Assembly (NCBI RefSeq): GCF_024437745.1
Contig: NZ_JANFNY010000010.1
Span: 16,370 to 80,369, forward strand
DNA length: 64,000 bases
Direction of reading: 5' to 3'
Source of the DNA: Roseomonas sp. GC11
GTDB taxonomy: Bacteria > Pseudomonadota > Alphaproteobacteria > Acetobacterales > Acetobacteraceae
The translations under genes were made by a program, and so were the position numbers. The notes below the pieces were generated by a model. The model was not told where the DNA came from and searched no databases. It saw only the letters and a list, made by a program, of their open reading frames with translations. Below, one piece after another: positions 58,557 to 64,000 of this stretch (position 1 is the stretch's first letter; each line of letters opens with the position of its first letter).

Positions 58557-60071
58557 ATGAGTGTCGCGAAGCCAACCCTCGCGCAGCTGGAGGATATCGC
58601 CCTCGATCTGGGCTTCGACCTCGCGCCGGAGAAACTGGCGGAGTTCCAGGCCCTGATGGACGGCGCCGTCGCCTCCTACGACATCGTCGATGCCATGCCG
58701 GATGAGAAGCCGCGGGTCGCCTATCCGCGCACGCCGGGCTACCAGCCGGGGCCGGAGGAGAACCCGCTCAACGCCTGGTACATCCGCACCGAGGTGAAGG
58801 GCGCGCCCTCCGGCCCGCTCGCCGGCAAGACCGTCGTGCTGAAGGACAATGTCTGCCTCGCCGGCGTGCCGATGATGAACGGCGCCGCCACGCTGGAAGG
58901 CTATGTGCCCGAGATCGACGCCACCATCGTCACCCGCCTGCTCGATGCCGGCGCCACCATCCTCGGCAAGGCGCATTGCGAGAGCTTCTGTCTGTCGGGC
59001 GGCAGCCACACCTCGGCGCTCGGGCCGGTGCACAACCCGCACCGCCACGGCTATTCCGCAGGCGGCTCCTCCTCCGGCTCCGGCGCGCTGGTCGCGGCGG
59101 GGGCGGTGGACATGGCCATCGGCGGCGACCAGGGCGGCTCCATCCGCATCCCCGCCTCCTTCTGCGGCATCTATGGCATGAAGCCGAGCTGGGGCCTCGT
59201 GCCCTATACCGGCGTCATGCCGATCGAGGCGACGGTCGACCACACCGGCCCGATGACCGCGACCGTCGCCGACAACGCCCTGATGCTGGAGGTGCTGGCC
59301 GGGCCGGACGGGCTGGACCCGCGCCAGGGCGGCGCGCGCACCGCCCGCTATACCGAGGCGCTGGGCCAGGGCGCGCGGGGCCTGCGCATCGGCGTGGTGC
59401 AGGAGGGCTTCGGCTGGGCCAATTCACAGCCGGAGGTGGATGCCAAGGTCCGCGCCGCCGCCGGGCGCTTCGCCCGCATGGGCGCGGTGGTGGAGGAGGT
59501 CAGCCTGCCCCTGCACCGCGTGGGCAAGGATATCTGGGCGCCCATCGGCAATGAGGGGCTGCAGGCGCAGATGATGCGCGGCAATGGCATGGGCTTCAAC
59601 TGGAAGGGCTTCTACACCGTCAGCCTGATGGACGCCCATGCCCCCTGGCGCGAGCGTGCCAATGATCTCTCCGACACGCTGAAGCTCTGCATGTTCGTCG
59701 GCGAGTATTTCACCCGCCAGTATCGCGGCCGCTACTACGGCAAGGCGCAGAACATCGCCCGCCGCCTCTCCGCCGCCTATGACGCGGCCCTGTCGCGCTT
59801 CGACCTGCTGCTGATGCCGACCCTGCCGATGGTGGCGACGCCCCTGCCGCCCGCCGATGCGCCGCTTTCCCTCTACGTCCAGCGCGCCTTCGAGATGATC
59901 GCCAACACCGCCCCCACCGACGTCACCGGCCACCCGGCGATGAGCCTGCCCTGCGGCCTGGTGGACGGGCTGCCGGTGGGCGCCATGCTGATCGGCCCGC
60001 GCTGGGGGGAGAGCACCCTCTACGCCGCCGCCGCCGCCTTCGAGGCGGATGGCGACTGGAAGGGTTTCTGA
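58557..60071 (+). CDS. Amidase, amidase-signature family (enantioselective type)
   Basis: A 504-residue amidase-signature hydrolase with the Ser-cisSer-Lys triad visible: Lys in [13 protein letters not shown], Ser in [17 protein letters not shown] and nucleophile Ser in [14 protein letters not shown]. The ~70-residue N-terminal helical extension and overall length match the Rhodococcus-type amidases often linked to nitrile hydratase. No nitrile hydratase genes are present, so the substrate is probably an imported amide. Start ATG 58557 has AGGAGAG. Confidence 0.92.
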   Translation: MSVAKPTLAQLEDIALDLGFDLAPEKLAEFQALMDGAVASYDIVDAMPDEKPRVAYPRTPGYQPGPEENPLNAWYIRTEVKGAPSGPLAGKTVVLKDNVCLAGVPMMNGAATLEGYVPEIDATIVTRLLDAGATILGKAHCESFCLSGGSHTSALGPVHNPHRHGYSAGGSSSGSGALVAAGAVDMAIGGDQGGSIRIPASFCGIYGMKPSWGLVPYTGVMPIEATVDHTGPMTATVADNALMLEVLAGPDGLDPRQGGARTARYTEALGQGARGLRIGVVQEGFGWANSQPEVDAKVRAAAGRFARMGAVVEEVSLPLHRVGKDIWAPIGNEGLQAQMMRGNGMGFNWKGFYTVSLMDAHAPWRERANDLSDTLKLCMFVGEYFTRQYRGRYYGKAQNIARRLSAAYDAALSRFDLLLMPTLPMVATPLPPADAPLSLYVQRAFEMIANTAPTDVTGHPAMSLPCGLVDGLPVGAMLIGPRWGESTLYAAAAAFEADGDWKGF

Positions 60072-60073
60072 GC

Positions 60074-60376
60074 GTGCTCACCATCACCGCCATCCTGCGC
60101 GCGAAGGACGGGCAGGGGGAGGCGCTGCTCGCCGCCCTCCGCGCCGTCGCCGCGCAGGTGCGGGCGGCGGAGCCGGGCACGCTCGGCTTCTTCATCGCCC
60201 AGGACGCGGAAGAACCGCTGCGCTTCACCACCTATGAGCGCTTCGCCGACCGCGCGGCGATGGCGGCGCATAACGGCTCCGCCGCCGTCGCCCGCTTCTT
60301 CGCCGCGGCGGGGCCGCTGCTCGATGGCCCCGTCACCCTGCTCACCTGCGAGGAAAGGGAGGCCATCAGCCGATGA
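60074..60376 (+). CDS. Small antibiotic-biosynthesis-monooxygenase-fold protein (YgiN-like)
   Basis: A 100-residue ABM-domain protein (ITAILRAKDGQGEALLAALRAVAAQVRAAEPGTLGFFIAQ, then FTTYERFADRAAMAAHNGSAAVARFF) of the putative quinol monooxygenase group. It starts at GTG 60074, two bases after the amidase stop, and its stop overlaps the next amidase start, so it is firmly part of the operon. The role is unknown; family members oxidise quinols or degrade small aromatic compounds. Confidence 0.82.
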   Translation: MLTITAILRAKDGQGEALLAALRAVAAQVRAAEPGTLGFFIAQDAEEPLRFTTYERFADRAAMAAHNGSAAVARFFAAAGPLLDGPVTLLTCEEREAISR

Positions 60377-61788
60377 GCGACCTGCATGAGATGGAGCTTC
60401 TCGAGCTCACCCACCGCATCCGTGCGCGGGAGATCTCCCCGGTCGAGGCGGTGCGGGCACAGCTCGCCCGCATCCGCGCCCTCGATGGCGCGCTGCACAG
60501 CTACGCCCTGGTGCTGGAGGAGGAGGCCCTGGCCGCCGCGCGGGAGGCCGAGGCGGAGATCCAGCGCGGCCACTGGCGCGGCCCGCTGCATGGCGCGCCC
60601 ATCGCGGTGAAGGATCTCTGCTGGCTGGCCGGCCACCCGACGGCCGCCGGCACCCTGATCCACCGCGATTTCCGCCCCGCCGAGGATGCCACCGTGGTGC
60701 GCCGCCTGCGCGAGGCGGGCGCCATCCTCCTCGGCAAGCTGGAAATGACCGAGGGCGCCTATTCCGCCCATCACCCGGCCATCACGGCGCCGGTCAACCC
60801 GTGGAACGCCGCCTACTGGACCGGCGCCTCCTCCTCCGGCTCCGGCGTCGCCACGGCGGCGGGGCTGTGCTACGGCGCCCTCGGCTCCGACACCGGGGGT
60901 TCCATCCGCTTCCCCTGCGCCGCCAATGGCCTCACCGGCATCAAGGGCAGCTGGGGCCGCGTCAGCCGCCACGGCGTCTTCGACCTCGCCCCCAGCCTCG
61001 ACCATGTCGGGCCGATGGCGCGCAGCGTGGCCGATGCCGCCGCCCTCCTCGGCGCCATCGCCGGGGCGGACCCGCTCGACCCCACCGCCGCCCACCAGCC
61101 CGTGCCCGACTATCTCGGGGGGATCGGCGCCGGGGTGGCGGGCCTGCGCATCGGCGTCGATCCACTGTGGAACAGCGCCGGCACCGATGCCGAGACGCAG
61201 CGCGTCGTGGCCGCCGCCGCCGCGCAGTTCGCCGATCTCGGCGCCACGCTGAAAGAAATCCGCTTCCCCGACACGGCGCAGAGCGTGCTGGACTGGTTCC
61301 CCCTCTGCGCCGTCGAGGTCGCCGCCGCCCATGCCGCCACCTGGCCGGCGCGGCGCGGCGAATATGGCCCCATCCTCTCCAGCCTGATCGAGGGTGGCCA
61401 CGCCGTCACCGCCTTCGAACTGCACGCCATCCATCTGCGCCGCCTCGCCCTCACGGCGCGGGTCAGCGCGCTCTTCGCCGGGGTGGATCTGCTGCTGGTG
61501 CCGGTGCAGGGCTTCGCCGCGCCAAGCCTCGCCCGGATGGGGCAGCTGGGCGAGGATCCGGCGCTGATGCAGAGCCTGCTGCAATACACCTGCCCCTTCG
61601 ACATGACGGGGCATCCCGCCCTCACCCTGCCCGGCGGCACCACGGCCGAGGGGATGCCGGTGGGATTCCAGATCATCGGCGCCCACTGGGCGGAGGCGCT
61701 GCTGGCGCGGGCGGGGGCGGCGTATCAGGCGGCCACCACCTGGCACCGGCGGCATCCGCGCCTCGCCCGGGAAGTTGCGCCGGCGTGA
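60373..61788 (+). CDS. Second amidase, amidase-signature family (GatA-like)
   Basis: A 471-residue amidase with Lys in GAPIAVKDLCWLAG, cis-Ser in WTGASSSGSGVATAAG and nucleophile Ser in SDTGGSIRFPCAANGLTGIKGSWGRVSRHG. It resembles amidases that sit with ABC importers rather than GatA of tRNA amidation, as gatB and gatC are absent. It is the last gene of the ten-gene amide operon and shares only the core motifs with the amidase at 58557, so the two probably differ in substrate. Confidence 0.9.
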   Translation: MSDLHEMELLELTHRIRAREISPVEAVRAQLARIRALDGALHSYALVLEEEALAAAREAEAEIQRGHWRGPLHGAPIAVKDLCWLAGHPTAAGTLIHRDFRPAEDATVVRRLREAGAILLGKLEMTEGAYSAHHPAITAPVNPWNAAYWTGASSSGSGVATAAGLCYGALGSDTGGSIRFPCAANGLTGIKGSWGRVSRHGVFDLAPSLDHVGPMARSVADAAALLGAIAGADPLDPTAAHQPVPDYLGGIGAGVAGLRIGVDPLWNSAGTDAETQRVVAAAAAQFADLGATLKEIRFPDTAQSVLDWFPLCAVEVAAAHAATWPARRGEYGPILSSLIEGGHAVTAFELHAIHLRRLALTARVSALFAGVDLLLVPVQGFAAPSLARMGQLGEDPALMQSLLQYTCPFDMTGHPALTLPGGTTAEGMPVGFQIIGAHWAEALLARAGAAYQAATTWHRRHPRLAREVAPA

Positions 61789-61795
61789 CGCGCGG

Positions 61796-61852
61796 CCAGG
61801 GAAGGCGCCGCCTTCCCTGGACCCATCCGCTGGGGTGGCAAGGCCACCCCAG
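61796..61852. terminator. Paired GC hairpins after the amide operon
   Basis: CCAGGGAAGG/CCTTCCCTGG (61796-61805, 61811-61820) and CTGGGGTGGC/GCCACCCCAG (61830-61839, 61843-61852) are perfect. They lie between the second amidase stop and ackA, and probably end the amide operon. No gene is visible in 61789-61968. Confidence 0.55.
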
Positions 61853-61968
61853 GCCCCGCTGTCAGGGGGGCTTGTGCGGCGCAGCGAAACGCGGCCAGAT
61901 CGCCCCGCGTTTCGGGAGGCAGGCAGAATGGTCGCCACGGATCATCGGAACAGGGCGGGAGAGCGGGC

Positions 61969-63150
61969 ATGAGCCGCGCCATCCTCGTGCTGAACGCCGG
62001 CAGTTCCAGTATCAAGTTCCAGCTTTACGACGAGGCGGGCGGCGCCCTGGCGCGGCGCTTCAAGGGGCGGGTGGAGGGCATCGGCACGCCGCACCCCCGG
62101 CTTCTCGCCTGGGGGGCGGGGGATGCGCCGCTGGATGATGTCGCCCTCGACCCCGCCCAGGTGACCGAGGGCGAGCAGGCCCAGGCTGCCCTGGGGAACT
62201 GGATCGCCGGGCATATGGGCGGGCTGCCCGCCGCCATCGGCCACCGCGTGGTGCATGGGGGGGCGCGCTTCACCGGCCCCGTGCGGGTGGACGCCGCGGT
62301 GCTGGCCGAACTGGAGGCCCTGGTGCCCCTGGCGCCGCTGCACCAGCCGCACAACCTGGCGCCCATCCGCTCCGTGCTGGCGCGGCGGCCGGAGCTGCCG
62401 CAGGTGGCCTGCTTCGACACCGCCTTCCACGCCCGCATGCCGGAACTGGCGCAGCGCTTCGCCATCCCCGAGGCACTGCACGCCGCCGGGGTGCGGCGCT
62501 ATGGCTTCCACGGCCTGTCCTATGAATACATCGCCGGCCGCCTGCCGGAGGTGGCGCCGGAGATCGCCGGCGGGCGCGTCGTGGTGGCGCATCTCGGCTC
62601 CGGCGCCTCAGCCTGCGCCCTCCTGGCCGGGCGCAGCGTGGAGAGCACCATGGGCTTCACCGCCCTGGACGGCCTGCCCATGGGCACCCGCCCGGGGCAG
62701 CTGGATGCCGGGGTGGTGCTCTACCTCGCCCAGCAGGGCCGCAGCCCCGCCGAGATCGAGCACATCCTGTATCACGAGAGCGGGCTGCTCGGCCTCTCCG
62801 GTATTTCCGCCGATGTGCGGGACCTGCTGGCCAGCACAGAGCCCCGGGCCGCCCTGGCGCTGGCCTATTTCGCCTATCGCACCGCCCAGGCCATCGCTGC
62901 CCTGGCCTCGGCGATGGGCGGGCTGGATGGCGTGGTCTTCACCGCCGGGGTGGGGGAGAATGCCGCCCCGGTGCGCGCCATGATCGCCGCGCGCTGCGCC
63001 TGGCTGGGCCTTGCCCTCGACCCGGCGCGCAATGCCGCGCATGGCCCCCGCATCAGCGCCGAAGGCAGCCTGCCCGTCTACGTCATTCCCACCAATGAGG
63101 AGCGCATGGTGGCCCGCCATGTGCTGGACGTGCTGGAGACCACCGCATGA
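61969..63150 (+). CDS. ackA: Acetate kinase AckA
   Basis: A 393-residue acetate kinase. Visible family blocks are LVLNAGSSSIKFQLY, IGHRVVHGG, CFDTAFHARMPELAQRFAIPEAL, YGFHGLSYEYI, VAHLGSGASACAL, STMGFTALDGLPMGTRPGQLD, FTAGVGENA and NEERMVARHV. It interconverts acetate plus ATP with acetyl phosphate. No phosphotransacetylase gene is in the window, though ackA-fabI pairs commonly follow one. Its stop overlaps the fabI start as ATGA. It could be used to activate acetate or propionate released from amide hydrolysis. Confidence 0.95.
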   Translation: MSRAILVLNAGSSSIKFQLYDEAGGALARRFKGRVEGIGTPHPRLLAWGAGDAPLDDVALDPAQVTEGEQAQAALGNWIAGHMGGLPAAIGHRVVHGGARFTGPVRVDAAVLAELEALVPLAPLHQPHNLAPIRSVLARRPELPQVACFDTAFHARMPELAQRFAIPEALHAAGVRRYGFHGLSYEYIAGRLPEVAPEIAGGRVVVAHLGSGASACALLAGRSVESTMGFTALDGLPMGTRPGQLDAGVVLYLAQQGRSPAEIEHILYHESGLLGLSGISADVRDLLASTEPRAALALAYFAYRTAQAIAALASAMGGLDGVVFTAGVGENAAPVRAMIAARCAWLGLALDPARNAAHGPRISAEGSLPVYVIPTNEERMVARHVLDVLETTA

Positions 63151-63926
63151 GCAGCATCCCCGCCATGAGCCTCGCCGGCAAGGTCGTGCTGGTGACGGGC
63201 ATCGCCAATGACCGCTCGATCGCCTGGGGCTGCGCCCAGGCCTTCCGCGCCCTCGGCGCCGAACTGGCCGTGACCTATCTGAACGACCGCGCCCGCCCGC
63301 ATGTCGCGCCGCTGGCCGAGCGCCTCGGCGCCGCGCTGCTGCTGCCGCTGGATGTCACGGTGGAGGGGCAGCTGGAGGCCGTGTTCGAGGCCGTGCGCGC
63401 CCGCTGGAGCCGGGTGGATGCCGTGCTGCATTCCATCGCCTATGCCCCGCGCGAGGATCTCCAGGGCCGCGTCACCGATTGCTCGCGCGCGGGCTTCCTG
63501 CAGGCCATGGAGATTTCCTGCTGGTCCTTCATCCGCATGGCGAAGCTGGCTGAGCCGCTGATGCCCCAGGGTGGCGCCCTGTTCTGCATGACCTACCTGG
63601 GCGCCGAGCAGGTGGTGCCCAACTACAACCTGATGGGCCCGGTGAAGGCGGCGCTGGAATCCGCCACGCGCTATCTCGCGGCGGAACTGGGCGGGCAGGG
63701 CATCCGCGTGCATGCCATCTCCCCGGGGCCGATCCGCACCCGCGCCGCCTCGGGCATCGCGCAGTTCGAGACCCTGGCGGAAAACGCGGCGGCGCTGGCG
63801 CCGATCCGCCGCCTCGCCACCATCGAGGAGGTGGGCGCCACCACCGCCTTCCTGGCCACCGATGCCGCCGCCGCCATGACCGGGCAGACGCTCTATGTCG
63901 ATGGCGGGTATCATATCGCGGATTAA
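63147..63926 (+). CDS. fabI: Enoyl-ACP reductase FabI
   Basis: A 259-residue NADH-dependent enoyl-ACP reductase. It has VLVTGIANDRSIAWGCAQAF, HSIAYAPREDLQGRVTD and the catalytic Tyr-x6-Lys in VVPNYNLMGPVKAALES, followed by ISPGPIRTRAASGI and TGQTLYVDGGYHI. It is translationally coupled to ackA. As a probably plasmid-borne copy it may supplement a chromosomal fabI; the second position of the conserved SYLGAE block is Thr here (MTYLGAE). Confidence 0.93.
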   Translation: MSSIPAMSLAGKVVLVTGIANDRSIAWGCAQAFRALGAELAVTYLNDRARPHVAPLAERLGAALLLPLDVTVEGQLEAVFEAVRARWSRVDAVLHSIAYAPREDLQGRVTDCSRAGFLQAMEISCWSFIRMAKLAEPLMPQGGALFCMTYLGAEQVVPNYNLMGPVKAALESATRYLAAELGGQGIRVHAISPGPIRTRAASGIAQFETLAENAAALAPIRRLATIEEVGATTAFLATDAAAAMTGQTLYVDGGYHIAD

Positions 63927-63932
63927 GGCCTG

Positions 63933-64000
63933 TTAGAGCTTGAATGCTGTTCCCATGTTCTGGGCATGGTGGAGAGCAGCGACAATCAGGTTTTCACGGA
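63933..64000 (-). CDS. Possible 3' end of a gene running off the right edge
   Basis: On the minus strand a frame enters from the window edge and ends with TAA at 63935-63933, encoding about 21 residues (ENLIVAALHHAQNMGTAFKL at its end). It stops six bases from the fabI stop. Codons such as GGA, ACA and GCA are unlike the local G/C-rich usage, hinting at a mobile element. Too short to identify; it could be chance. Confidence 0.3.
   Translation of the reverse strand, partial: RENLIVAALHHAQNMGTAFKL

Noticed and set aside
58557..61788. Amidases as GatA of the tRNA amidotransferase or as partners of nitrile hydratase
   Set aside because: No gatB/gatC or nitrile hydratase genes are present, and both lie in an amiCR-controlled operon with an ABC importer.

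Overview
The window is high-GC DNA with the gene content and codon use of an acetic-acid-lineage alphaproteobacterium; the nearest fit I can suggest is Acetobacteraceae of the Roseomonas type, which is inference from gene families and base composition. It contains a complete plasmid-type replication and partition module: iterons, a DnaA box, repA, and a convergent parAB pair with palindromic sites upstream. The sequence is therefore most likely part of a large plasmid or chromid rather than the main chromosome.

Layout. 1-4.6 kb: a giant LEPR-XLL surface protein (cut by the left edge) divergent from a TPR/glycosyltransferase protein. 4.6-8.5 kb: the replicon core, with five direct and two inverted iterons, repA, an iteron hairpin, then parB and parA on the other strand and palindromes in front of parA. 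8.5-12.8 kb: a small unknown gene, katG and a 445-residue unknown protein. 12.8-15.5 kb: a three-gene 2,3-dihydroxybenzoate unit behind a Fur-box-like site. 15.7-18.9 kb: a tripartite-transporter (TTT) receptor, a 4-oxalomesaconate tautomerase and a divergent LysR regulator.

19.0-30.5 kb: a tightly packed nicotinate catabolic operon (nicX, a branched-chain-type ABC importer with a fused permease, nicA, nicB, nicC, tetR). Part of it has visibly more A/T at third codon positions than its surroundings. 30.5-35.5 kb: a TTT receptor, a PEP-mutase-family lyase and an FAD-linked 2-hydroxyacid dehydrogenase, divergent from a GntR regulator, followed by an SDR. 35.8-45.5 kb: the lower protocatechuate/gallate meta-cleavage route (ligI, galB, ligK-type aldolase) with a 4,5-dihydroxyphthalate-decarboxylase-like protein, a dehydrogenase, a LysR regulator, a divergent extradiol dioxygenase and three more TTT receptors. 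45.6-51.8 kb: an orphan kdpD, metY, a porin and a secreted unknown.

52.1-61.8 kb: a ten-gene amide operon (amiC sensor, amiR ANTAR antiterminator, five-part ABC importer, two amidases and a small monooxygenase-fold protein). 62.0-63.9 kb: ackA and fabI, followed by the possible 3' end of a convergent gene at the right edge.

Taken together the window is an accessory catabolic replicon. It imports and opens aromatic acids, nicotinate and amides and feeds the products toward pyruvate, oxaloacetate and ammonia. It carries five TTT periplasmic receptors but no TTT membrane subunits. Two families of hairpin-rich spacers recur at gene ends and probably act as terminators.
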